Assembly: GCA_033439765.1 (NCBI GenBank)
Contig: JAULSN010000002.1
Coordinates: 5,580,001-5,644,000, forward strand
Length of the DNA stretch: 64,000 nt
Direction of reading: 5' to 3'
Source of the DNA: Lasiosphaeria ovina
Lineage: Eukaryota > Ascomycota > Sordariomycetes > Sordariales > Lasiosphaeriaceae
Shown here piece after piece: positions 1 through 10,665 of the stretch. A program made the position numbers and the translations under genes. The notes beneath the pieces were generated by a model. The model did no database searches. It was not told where the DNA came from and worked only from the letters and a program-made list of their open reading frames with translations. Position 1 is the stretch's first letter, and every line of letters starts with the position of its first letter.

Positions 1-391
1 ATATGTATGAGTATATGTGAGTGTAAGTATGAGTATGAGAGTGTATAAGTAGGTATATGAGTGTGAGTATATGAGAGTGAGAGAGTTGTTGTGTGTACAT
101 ATGAGCGAATGGTACGTACTTAAGAAGAAAGGCGTAAGTAAGGTAAGCAGCAGCAACAGACATATCGCACACACACACACACACACACACAGAGCAATCA
201 ACTCTACCGAGGATGATCGAATCAAGCTTAGAAATTCTATTACGTTATATAAGCTAGGTAAGGTAGCTAAGGTAGCTAAGGTAGCTAGCTGTACGTATAC
301 AAAAAACGGAGAAAAAAAAGATAAATGACAAATACTCGCTTGAATCCCCGCCATATGGATATTCACCAAAATGAAGACTGGAAAAAAACTA
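1..391. repeat. Simple-repeat-rich 3' flank of the chloride channel gene
   Basis: No gene is seen here. Bases 1-110 are a degenerate GTATGAGT/ATATGAGTGTGA repeat, 168-191 is a (CA)n microsatellite, and 257-290 holds about three copies of the 9-bp unit GGTAGCTAA. The stretch lies downstream of the CLC stop codon, so part of it may be its 3' UTR. The first repeat is not TTAGGG and does not indicate a telomere. Confidence 0.7.
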
Positions 392-3300
392 CTACAGTAT
401 GCTGGCGGTTTCGGCACCGGGACTGACTAGGTCGTCGAGGACGCTGCCGCGCAAGAGGCCGGCTTGCTCGCCGTCGCCGTCCTCGCGCGTGATGCCCGTC
501 TCGACGCCGCCGTTCATGCCGGGCGCGCCGCCGCCGTCGCCGCCGTCACCGCCGGTACCGGTGCGGCGCGTCTCCTCGGCGCCGTTGAGAACATACCAGA
601 CGTCCTTCTTGGTCAGCAGGCCCTGCAGCACGCCGCGGTCGCTGAAGAGCACATAGCGCAGGCCCAGCTTCTGGAAGTAGCTCACGGCTAGGTGCAGGCG
701 GCTGCGGCTGGGTAGGGTGAGCGGGGTCTGGTCCATCCAGGGGCGCAGGTCGAGGGTGGTGTTGGGGTCGGCGAGCGGCTGGTGGGCGAAAAAGGCCTCG
801 GTCTCGGGGGGTAGGGAGCGCGGCGGCTGCGTCGACGTGTGCAGGTTGTAGGCCAGTTCTGCGCGGCTGATGTAGCCGAGGAGGATGGCGTCGCGCGGGT
901 CCGAGACGACGGGGAAGCCGCGGTAGGGGTGGGCGTCGAGGATGGCCGTGAGGCTCGTGATGGTGTGGCCCGTGGCCGTCAGGACCACCAGGTCCTCGAT
1001 GCGCGTCATGATCTGCGACGCGGGGATGTCGGGGATCTGCATCTCCTCGCTGTTGTCCAGGAAGGGGTACTCGTTGAAGTGGATCCACGACTCGTAGATG
1101 CCGCGACGCGAGAAGGCGTCGCCGACCCACTTGGCCATCATGACGGCCACCATGATGGGCAGCACGTACGTCAGGGCGCCCGTCAGTTCGAACATGATGA
1201 CGACGATGGAGACGGTCATGCGCGTCACGCCGGCTAGGGCGGCAGCGGCGCCGATGATGGCGTAGGTCCCCGGCGTGATGCAAGGGATGTCGGGCTCGCA
1301 CGTCCGGAAGGCGATGAAGCCCGGGTGGTTGAGCTGCCAAATCTCCATGATAATGCCCGTGGCGCGGCCAGTCAGGGCGCCAATGGCCATGGACGGCAGG
1401 ATGATGCCCGCCGGGATTTGCAGGCCAAAGGTGATGGCGGCCAGGAAGAAGCCCAGCACGGCTGCGAAGACCAGGAGCACGATGGTGCCGGCCGAGGCGG
1501 CGCCCGTCTTGCAGAGGCCGAACTGGTCGTCCAGCAGCATGGAGCACTCGGAAAACAGGTTGGACACCAGCTCCGAGGACTGGGCGCGCATGTAGTTGTT
1601 GGGGTAGTTGACGAGAGCAGTCAGGAGGGCCACGACGACGACCTGGACGACGGGGCCGGGCAGCCACGTGGTCGACTTCTTCCACTGGGCGACCTTCATG
1701 TTGGCCTTGATGAAGAGACCCCCGTAGATGCCGCCAAGGATGCCTAGCATGACAAAGGGCACGAGCTCGAAGCCGTGCCAGCTGGAGGTGTACGTCACTT
1801 GGTAGAGCACCAGCTTTCCCGACCGGAAGGGGTCAAAGGCCTGCAGCATCACGGCGGCCGTCATGGCGCAGACGAAGCTCTGCCACATGGTCTTGTCTGG
1901 GAAGTAGTACGACAGTTGCTATGTAGCATGGGGCCGTGTTAGGACACAGTAGATAGGCCGGAGTGGTAGCGGCTTGTCTTACCTCGAGACTGAACAAGAC
2001 GCCCCCGATGGGCGACCCAAATGCGACAGAAATGCCCGAGGCCGCGGCTGCGGAGAGAACCTCCCTCTTCCGCGCTTGCTGGGGGTCAGCTTGGGCAGTG
2101 CTTTACAGCAGGAAATAATCCCAACACGTACCTTCGTTATTATTTATGTTTGGGAATAACTTGGTAAACAGGTTGGCGCAACAGCAAGCGACGTGGACCA
2201 GGGGGCCTTCTTTTCCCAACCACATGCCGGATGCCACGGCCAGAACCTAGGTAAAGGGCATCGGGACTTAGCATGCCGTCACGGATCTATAACGATTTAC
2301 GGAGAGGGGCATACCAATCCCAGCGACTTTGTAATCAAGGTCCAGACGCCTAAAAACCGCCTGATGATGAAGCCGCCCAAAACCGTCTTGATCTCGGGAA
2401 TGCCGCTGTGCTTTGCGTATATGGCGTACTCCCTGACCAATGCGCTCGCCGAGAGAGCAAACAAGATCTGTACAAACGAGTTAGGATTAGATGAAGACGA
2501 GGGACAGAGACAGCAACGGTAGTTCACGCACTGCTAGGACGAGGTAGAAAAAGTACTCTATGAACCACTTGCCGCCGGGCGAGGTGATGCCCAGGGCGGC
2601 GCTCCAGGAGCGCCAGCCGCCGCACATGGCGTGCTCGTCGTAGCCAAAGCAGCAGAAGCTCTTGCTGAGGTAGAAGGCGCCGCCGTCGGTGGTGGAGCAG
2701 AAGCCGAACTTGAGGTCGCCCAGCCAGTCGGTGGTGACGTCGATGGCGGCGGCCAGGGCGCCGACGGCCAGGCCGGTGAGGACGAGGATGATCCAGACCT
2801 GGCTGGCGTCGAGGAGGCGCTGGAGGTAGCCGAGCAGGCCGGCGGCGCTCGAGTGCAGCACGCGCAGGCGCTGGCGCTCCTTTGTGTACTCGAAGATCCA
2901 GTCGATGGCCGTCAGGTCCTCGTAGCCGACCCGCCTCCCGGGGCCCTCGACATACCAGTCCAGCGGCACGCCGTCTTTGGAGGAGTTGGTGTGCAGGCCA
3001 TCGGAGGGGGCCAGGCCCTCGAGCCGTGTGATGCCCGAGCCCGAGCCCGAGCCGGTTGGCCGGTAGTTGCTGCTGCTGCTGCTGCTGCTGCTGTTGCTGT
3101 AGGGAGATGCGCCGGCGCCGCCTGTGAGGGCGCTCAGGAGGCGTGCGGGTTGGGAGAGGAGGCCCTGCTTCTGCTTGCGCTTGAAGGACAGCGGCTCGAT
3201 CAGGTCGTCGCGTAGGGGGTCGTCGCGCAGGATGTCGCTGTCGTCGTTGCCGTCGTCATTGTCGTGGCCGCTGGCATGGTGGCGGTGGTGGGCAGCATCG

Positions 3301-3479
3301 CGATGGCTCCCTGTGCCAAAGGGGTCGTCGTCGAGGTCGTCGGGGTAGTGCGTATTCTGGGGGGTGTTTTGGGGGGGTTGCGCACTGGCACTGGCACTGG
3401 CACTGGCACTGGAACTGGCACCGGCGCTGGCGCTGGCACTCGATGACGACGCGTTGTTCATTGCGTGGGTCGGGGACAT
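392..3479 (-). CDS. CLC-type chloride/proton exchanger with two CBS domains
   Basis: Five exons read on the minus strand: 3479-2532, 2467-2315, 2246-2132, 2089-1983 and 1918-392. They total 2850 nt and 949 aa. The first ~200 residues are low-complexity Ser/Ala/His/Asp. The membrane core carries the CLC signatures [13 protein letters not shown] (gating Glu near residue 380) and [11 protein letters not shown], with many hydrophobic helices. Two CBS domains follow ([14 protein letters not shown]... and [18 protein letters not shown]...). The gating glutamate is typical of exchangers rather than channels. By family this acts in Golgi, endosome or vacuole membranes, as yeast Gef1 does, in ion homeostasis and acidification; the location here is inferred. 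The ATG at 3479 is the first in-frame ATG; the frame stays open upstream through a GGCAAT hexamer repeat but has no earlier ATG. Exon 4 uses an AAG acceptor, which keeps the [11 protein letters not shown] segment in frame. Confidence 0.9.
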
Positions 3480-4280
3480 GGCAATGGCAATGGTAATGGC
3501 AATGGCAATGGCAATGGTGCAGCAAAAGCAAAAATCACCGACGTCGCATCTGCCATGTCGTGGGCCCGTATGGGACAGATGGCGGCCCTGGATGCAGTCT
3601 TTGAGGTTTGAGGGTTCGCGATGCAATGTTCGGCTCGGCTCAGCAGCTCAGCTCGCCGTCGACTCCCGCCCGTCCTTTCGTCAGCTGTCTTATCGCCGGA
3701 TTGCAGGCACTTATCGCAAGGCGCCTCGGCCCTCAAGGTTGACCGCCAAGACTGTCAGTGCGCGACCTGATCCGCACGGTGCTGCGAAGTACCTTGCACC
3801 CGACGTCTGGATACACCAGGATGCAGTGCCCAACCCGTGTATTAATAATTAGAAGCACACAAGGACTGTTTAAACAAATTTGGACAAGGCTTCCAAGAGA
3901 AGGTCCGAGAAGCGATGCTGAACGCCAGTTTCCATGTCCCCAGAGGGATGGATCTGAAGTAATGTACGGAGTAAGGGTACTGGGTATGGATGTTTGTGTA
4001 GGTTCGGATGATAAATTGATGGAAGCTTGCTCCAGCACGTCAAGGGCTGGAGGATCCGCTCGGGACGCTAGAATACAGGTGCCTTAGCGAGTGGATGCCA
4101 GGCTTGAATCCACTGGGAGGCTGGCGCACGTGCCATATCTAAGCATTTCTCCAACAATAGGCATGCATGCAGGCAAGCAATGACATCAATTCTGCTGCTC
4201 TCCAAGCTTGTTTTAATTTAAACCAAAACTGCAATCCCGACACGCCAAAGTCGGAAAGCGCAAGTGGAGGAAATCTCGAC
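3480..4280. promoter_or_regulatory. Divergent intergenic region between CLC and neurochondrin-like genes
   Basis: The two genes are transcribed away from each other, so this 0.8 kb should contain both promoters. Bases 3480-3518 are a GGCAAT/GGTAAT hexamer repeat directly against the CLC start codon, probably in its 5' leader. No convincing TATA box or gene is seen. A TACGGAGTA word lies near 3964. Confidence 0.5.
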
Positions 4281-6314
4281 ATGGACACGCCGTCGGCGCA
4301 AGAGCAGGCGCAAGAGCAAGCGCAGGCGCAAGAGCAAGAGCAGGCGGGCTCAATCGAGAAAATCAAGACGCTGCTCGCTGCACACGACGACACATCGCGC
4401 TTCGTCGGACTGGCCCTGCTCAAGTCGGTGCTCGACAACTCGCCCGACCTGAGACAGCATGAACCCACCATTGTTGCCCTCTGGGAGAGCATCTCACCAA
4501 AGTTCCTCGACCGCTTGATCCGCACCGCCTCCCGCCAAAAGAAACCACAAACAACTCAGACCCAGAAACAGAGAGACGATGCACGAGACATGCTCGACCT
4601 GGCCGTCGCCGTACTCCACACGTTCACGGCCCTGCTGCCCGACCAGACCAAGAGAGACGCCAGGCTCGTCGGCAGGATCCCCCAGCTCGTCGCCTGTCTC
4701 GTGCACAGGTACTACCCACCCCAGCATCCTTCAGTCTGTAGTACCAGCACAACTAACTCTGAACAGTTCAGACGGCACTACCCGCCTAGCGCTCGAGACA
4801 CTCCTGGGCCTGGCCAGCCAGCCAGAGGGCGCCCGCGTCCTGACGGCCGTCGACGACCTGGCGCCCCTGACCGAGATCGCCCCGTCGCAGCCCCTCGCAC
4901 TGGACACGCTCTCGCACGCCTTTCTCACCGCCATGACTGCCGCCACCGCCGACACCGACAAGGCAGCCCTGCGCGCCAAGATCGACGACACAGTCGCCCA
5001 CCTCGCCTCGTCCTTTAGAGGAACCGACGGCGTCACGCTGCTGGCCTTCCTCGCCGCCCTGCTCCCGCGCCTCGAGCCAGACGTTCTCCCCCGCAACACC
5101 GCCTGGATCGCGCCCGTCGTCAACTTCGTCCGCGACCTGGTCGTCAGCCGACCCACCGCCGCCGCGCGCGCTGCTTACACCAACCTAGCCGCCGCGCTGC
5201 TCGAGGCGTACCCGCACGACGCGCCGCGCGTGCTCTTCTCCGCCGCCGACGACGGCACGGGCACGGGCACGGCGGCGGCCGACAAGAAGCCCTTCGCGTA
5301 CCTGCTCGTCAGCCTCGCGCTGGTCGACCTGCGCTCATCACTACCAACACTACTCGGGCAGCCGCACACGCCGCAGCACGCGGCGGCGGCGCGGCGCCTG
5401 GCGTCGGCCTACGACGTTGTGTCCAACTTCATCGGCTTCCTCCTCCGCTCGCTCGACGACGAGCACGCGCCGCTGGTCGTGCCGCCCGACTACGTGCTGC
5501 GGCTGCGCACGTCCATCTCCGAGACCATGTCGCTGTCGACCGAGTACCTGCGCGACCGGTGGGACGCGGCCGTGGCCGGCGCCATGGGCCTGCACCCGGA
5601 CGCCCGACCTGGCGCTGCTGCGGATTCCCGCCTCCCGCTCGCCTGGGACTCGCTGGCCGGGTCTGTGACCGACGACCCGCTGGTCCTGGCTGCCGTGCGC
5701 GCCCTGGCCCTCTGGCTGCGCGAGGACGACGGCGAGCTGCTGCGCAAGGAGGCCGCCGGCATGTCCGACATGCTAGTCGATCTGTACCGCAGCAGCAGCA
5801 GCAGCAGCACCGACAAAAAAAGGCCGCTGCTCGACTTCCGCGGCCCCGTGCTGGTCGCCTTCGAGGGCATCACCGCCGAGGACGACGGCACCGAGGCCTT
5901 TTTGGATAATGGCGGCTGGCAGGCCCTGGCCGACGACCTGGCGGGCATCATGGCGCAGCAGTCGGCAGGAGCTCGCCACGACGACGACGACGACGACGAC
6001 GACGAGGGATCCGCTGCCTCGGCGCGCGGCATCGAGGTCGTGCGGCTGCTGATGCACGTCGTCGAGGCCGAGCGCCCCGGCCCGCGCGAGGAGTGGCTAG
6101 ACATGATAACGAAAGTCGCGGCCTGGTATGTGCCCGACGACAATAACCAGAACGCATCCTCAGGGGGAGGAGTGGTCGACGAGTTCCGCGCCGCCGTGCT
6201 GCAGCTCGTCGCCGCGCTGCTCGTCAACGCGCCGCCCGGCGTGCGCCGCCGCTACGTGCACTCGACGGCCGCCGTCGCGGGGCTCGCGCGCCAGCTCCGC
6301 GGCAGACTGCGCAT

Positions 6315-6363
<49 letters not shown>

Positions 6364-6423
6364 CCCGCGGGGCTCGCAGAGTCGCTTGACGATGTCGTGG
6401 CGACGCTGGCTGTGTTGAGATGA
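4281..6423 (+). CDS. Neurochondrin family (DUF1941) protein
   Basis: Two exons, 4281-4708 and 4767-6423, join in phase 2 (AG|T, Ser) and give 694 aa. The reading across the junction, with SSDGTTRLALETLLGLAS after it, is continuous helical-repeat-like sequence. An in-frame ATG at 4167 would add 38 residues; 4281 has the better start context (CGACATGG). The protein is Leu/Ala-rich and probably an alpha-helical solenoid, and the N-terminal part (DDTSRFVGLALLKSVLD, LWESISPKFLDRLIR) resembles fungal neurochondrin-domain proteins. A function in fungi is not established. An Asp run sits near 5977-6005, and a (GGC)n tract at 6316-6362 encodes about 15 glycines shortly before the C terminus. The family call is from recognition only. 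Confidence 0.75.
6316..6362 (+). repeat. (GGC)n trinucleotide tract inside a coding exon
   Basis: An uninterrupted GGC repeat encodes a polyglycine stretch about 20 residues before the end of the neurochondrin-like protein. It is in frame, so copy-number changes would alter length without shifting the frame. Confidence 0.9.
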
Positions 6424-7296
6424 GATGAGATGAATCAGACAAGGGTTTACGAATCAGATATGGAGAATGGGAAGCTTCTAGTCTAACACGGCAAGCTGGA
6501 AGGCTCTTGAACGATAGTGGGAGTGAGTGGATGTTGTCTGGATGTGTGTATATGTGTATATAGTACTGGGCAGGCTGGGAAAGTGAAAACAGAACAAACA
6601 AAATAATGAAGTATGAAGCTACATCAACACCTACCTTGGTTTGTAGAAAACCTGTACAGATAGACATATTTGAGATGAAGCAACCAGTGACCAGATCACA
6701 TCTAGACGCGACGAGCGTCACCGCCACGTACAATCTCTGACAGAGGAAAAACTTATCAGGGTATGGTAGTAGTCTAGATTCATCAACCCATCAATCTAGT
6801 CACATGTCATGTATCCATCTTACCAGCCATTCAATCCTTCACTCGGGCACTTCACAAGAGAAGTCCCAGCCAGAACCAGAGAGGATATAGGCAGCGTTGT
6901 CATACAATAAAACAAACAAACTCCATGGACACCGACCTCGACGCCCGACGCCGCCGCCTCGAAAAAAAGAGGAGAGCTTGCCCGGTTGCCCATCTACCCT
7001 CTCTACCCTAGCTGGCCTGGCTTCTGCCCTCTCTCCCCGTTTGTCTACCAGAGGCACAACCCACACGCAACCTGCGTGAACCAGTGAAATGATGCTATGC
7101 GTTCCTATATTTCCTCTTCGTCCGGCCAAGCCTCTTTTTCTTCCCGTTCGTCTCTGCTGGTTCTTCCAGTGCCTCTGCTGGTTCTTCCAGTGCTGCTTCA
7201 TTCGACCAAGCCTCCTTTTTTCTCACATTTGTCTTTTCTTTTGTATCTCCTACCGTCATTCGTCTCCTTTTCCCACCTTGACTCTTCGTCTTCTCT
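6424..7296. other. Convergent 3' intergenic region with a 21-bp tandem duplication
   Basis: This lies between the stop codons of two convergent genes and should hold both 3' UTRs. At 7152-7193 there are two perfect adjacent copies of a 21-bp unit beginning CTCTGCTGGTTC. The part near Paf1 is pyrimidine-rich on the plus strand. No gene is seen. Confidence 0.6.
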
Positions 7297-8813
7297 CTAC
7301 TCCTCGTCTCCCTCGTCTGCCTCATCTCCCTCGGCATCCTGGTCCTCCTGGCTGTCAGCAGGAGCAGCAGAACTCTTGGCCGCCGCTGTCTCCTCCTCTT
7401 CGTCCTCGTCCTCGTCGTCGTCGTCGTCGGGCAGGAAGCCGGTGGGCTGCTGCTTGAAGCGCAGCAGCTCGTTCTTGAGGGCTTCGCTGGGCTCGTCGAC
7501 GCGGACCTGCAGCTCGTCGAGGTGCGTCTCGTCGTCGTCCGCGGGGACGCCAATAGTGCGCGCAATGTTGCGCGACCGCTGGTTGCGGATCGTGCTGCGC
7601 TGCATGACGGGGTAGTAGTAGACGGCCTTTTGAGAGCTGTCGTCGGGGCCGCCGCGGCGCTGCGACTCGTCGTCGCGGTACGCCAGGATTACCTCCTCGT
7701 CGTACTTGTTGTCGTGGTCCATCTCCTTCTCCTGCGACGTCTCATAGGCGCGCAGGCGCGGGAACCGGAAGCAGCCCCCGTCGGCCGTCGACGTGTACAG
7801 CGCCGGGTTGTGGCGGTCAGGGTTGTCCACGTCGAAGCGCTGGCGGAACTTCTCGGCCGTCTCACCGTCCGCCGCCAAGAAGAAGTCATAGTTCATCATG
7901 TTAGAGGGCTTCGGGTTTCGGACCGGGTCGCGCTCGTGCGCGGCGAACGCTGCCTCGAACGCCTGCTCTTCGGCCGCGCTGCGCTCGATGGGCTTGAAGA
8001 TACCCGACGTGAGGCGCCTGTCGTAGGTGCTGCTTGTTGCCACGGGGTTGGTGGCGAACTTGACCGTCACGTACGCCCCAGAGTCGGGGAATGCATCGAG
8101 ATCTGGCAGCAGCGGGAAGGAGTCCACCACCTTGAGGTTGCTACGCTTTGATGGGTGCCTGACTTTGGTGCGATCTGCCAGCTGTGCGGCAGCGATCTCG
8201 AAGCTTCTGTTGATCCGGCGGCGGATCCACGCCGGCGTGCCCCTGTCGGGCTCCGGGGACGCCTTCCGTTTCTCTGGTCGCTTAGCCGAGGCGCTTGCCG
8301 ACGGCTTCATGAACACGTTGCCGCCTGGGCGCGGCCGTGATTGCGACGACGAGATGTATTCTGTGCGTCTTAGGAAAGAGACCTCAGTTTCGGCAGACTT
8401 TGGCTTCATGAGCTGGGCGAGTGTTCTGAGGAGGACCTTGTCACGGGGATGGACCCGGGGGGGGTCGGCGGGAGCCTGGATAGCTGGGGGGAAAGTCAGT
8501 ACTCTGTCAACAGACATCTCGTGAAGCACGGAAACTCACAGCTCTCGTCGCCGTCAAAGACGCCCGGCATGCCCACCAGGTCCAGGGGCATTCCGAGCTC
8601 GGCATCGGCCACAATGTTCAGTTTCTGCTCGCGGACGAGGCGCGAGGCAAAGGCGGGATCGGTGTAGGTTCCACTGGAGAGGCCCGAGTTGGGGATGTCG
8701 AGAAGCTTCGGCGGGTTCGGTGGGGGAGGGAGCGCATTGGAGTAGCGAATGCGGGCAATGTAGTCCTGATGGATCATGCGCTCGCCGCCACCGCGAGCCT
8801 GCGACGACGACAT
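7297..8813 (-). CDS. PAF1: RNA polymerase II-associated factor 1 (Paf1 complex subunit)
   Basis: Two exons, 8813-8540 and 8483-7297, join in phase 1 (T|CT, Ser; DES|S) for 486 aa. The start is the ATG at 8813 (MSSSQARGGGERMIHQDYIA). The N-terminal RIRYSNALPPPPNPPKLLDI and the following LGMPLDLVGMPGVF are the conserved Paf1 opening, and the central SGIFKPIERS and NYDFFLAADGETAEKFRQRF fit the family. The C terminus is a highly acidic Asp/Glu tail, also typical. Paf1 is a nuclear scaffold of the Paf1 elongation complex, which couples RNA polymerase II transcription to H2B ubiquitination and H3 methylation. The donor is GTGAGT and the acceptor CCCCAG. Nothing looks broken. Confidence 0.93.
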
Positions 8814-9833
8814 TGCTGCTGCAGCCTTGCCGTGTGCTGTCTGTCGATGCGACGTCGGGACTTGTCGATTGGCTATTAAGTGCAACGATTCGTAGGGAGC
8901 AAACGGTGCCGGAGTCGATAAAGCAACGAGAGTTCGTGCAATCAAGGTTGCGCAGTCGGGGTCGCTCAGTCGAGGTTGCGCGGGTCGACGAATTTGAAAA
9001 AGGTTCAAAGGTGAAAGGCGCGGTCGCGAACTGCGAATTGGTGCTGTCATTCAGCTGCATGCAGGGAGAGAAGGCGGCCCCACTTTTCCCCACTACCACT
9101 GCACAGTTATTGTTCAGGCTTCAGAGAGACGACCTGGAGTAGGAGTGGAGCTGTTTAATCGAGAATCTCGGTCGACCGAATTGTTTCTCTAGCTGGTTGA
9201 CTGGCTTTCTCGTCTCCCGAATTTTACCCGTTTCTTCTTGGAGGCGAGCTACTGCAAGCAAGCAGTGCCAGCTCACAAAAGTCAGCCTTCAGTTGCGGAA
9301 CACAACTTTGCGGCCCAAATCACCATTCGCTCACTCAGCATGCACTGAACTCATACCCACCGTCTCCCGCACAACCACGTCCATTCTGCACTGTCTCGCC
9401 GAGCTGAAGAACATACCTACGCAGTAGGTGATCCAAATGTTCTAGATAGGGAAACTGGCCAATCTCCCAACTCCCATCCCCCGCTCTGCATCCTCGCGCC
9501 CCGCCCACCCGGAATCCATCTCATCGACAAACCCCATTTCTCCCCCGAAAAGAACCTGGCTGAAAGCCGCCGCCACAGCGATCTGCCCAGGCGAATTATA
9601 AACGCGTATATAACATTATACAGGATTTGTCATGAGTGTCGGAGCAGGGCGTGGTGAGAGCGTGCACGTCAGTCATAAAACATGGAGCCGGCGGCCCCCC
9701 CTTTTCTATTCGCAGCCGTCCGTGCCGTCCCCACCCATTCTGCTCCCAGGAGGAAAAAAATAGCGGCAAAAAAGTGCTCGTTTTGAAAAGGCTGGGCAAA
9801 GTGCCCCGTCTGCGAATTTGCTCCATTCCCTGC
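8814..9833. other. Paf1 promoter and Rer1 3' region
   Basis: About 1 kb between two minus-strand genes. The end next to 8814 should be the Paf1 promoter; the end next to 9833 should hold the Rer1 3' UTR. No coding exon or clear repeat is seen. Short ORFs here lack codon bias and domains. Confidence 0.5.
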
Positions 9834-10665
9834 TCACGAGCTGTTCTTGTTGTAGCGCGCCTTGCCCATTGTGAAGGGGACGTAGCGGTACTTGATCATG
9901 TGCTGAATTTGCTTTCGCACTACGCGTGAAACGGTCAGCTTTTTGTCTGTTCTGGGGCAGGAGGGGAGACGCACTCGTCAGGACAAACAACATGATCCAG
10001 TACATGACCAGGACGGGCCAGAAGACGGGCACGTTGAAGATCTCGAACCAGGCGCACACAAACGAGATGGCGACGGCGCGCGTGGCCGAGTGCCAGAACT
10101 TGAACTCGGGCAGCCGGCGGATGAAGGGCCGGAACTCCTCGTCCTGCTTAGTCGGGAGCGAGCCGACCGCGCCGTCCTCCATGTCGTTGTCGATGGCCTC
10201 ATTGGACGGGTCGAACTTGGGCTGCAGGAAGGCCAGGAACAGGTTGAGCAGGTAGATGCCGAGGGCATAGGCGACTGTCGTTGCACAAATCCTTAGTTAG
10301 TGAACCGGCGCTACCGCTCTGTGGCTCTTGGCGAGCGAGTGCATGTGCGCAAGCACGCAGGCAATTGCCACTCACCGATGTACCATCCTTGTGCGATAAA
10401 CACGCGGATGAAAAAGATGAATAGGCCGACAGCCGTGCCAGCCCACCGGTACAGGACAAACGGCGTCGACTTGTCGAGTAGCGCTTGGTATTGCTGCAAG
10501 GGAACAAAAAGGTCAGTCACGATGCTGTCGCAAAACACTAGCCCCCCTTTTACCCATATCGAGAAGAGGGCGGGAGCAAGCTGGGGAGATGCGCACCCTT
10601 TGGAGCTTGTTTGACTGGGCGGTAAAAGTGCCGAAAGGCGTAGACGGCTCCTCTGTGGACTCCAT
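9834..10665 (-). CDS. RER1: Rer1, ER membrane-protein retrieval receptor
   Basis: Four exons, 10665-10597, 10493-10376, 10274-9975 and 9919-9834, total 573 nt and 190 aa, close to the ~188-195 aa of the family. The protein starts [15 protein letters not shown] and continues through [19 protein letters not shown] and [20 protein letters not shown]. Later come [13 protein letters not shown] and the C-terminal [18 protein letters not shown], all Rer1 hallmarks. Four hydrophobic segments are visible. Rer1 cycles between cis-Golgi and ER in COPI vesicles and returns escaped ER membrane proteins. All junctions use GTGAGT or GTGCGT donors. The first exon is only 69 nt, so automated models could miss it. 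Confidence 0.93.

Noticed and set aside
1..110. Possible telomere at the left window edge
   Set aside because: The repeat is GTATGAGT-like, not TTAGGG, and ordinary genes follow at once.
546..1685. Long 379-codon frame on the minus strand within the CLC gene
   Set aside because: It overlaps the real CLC frame, is Arg/Pro/His-rich and shows no domain; a GC-rich shadow frame.
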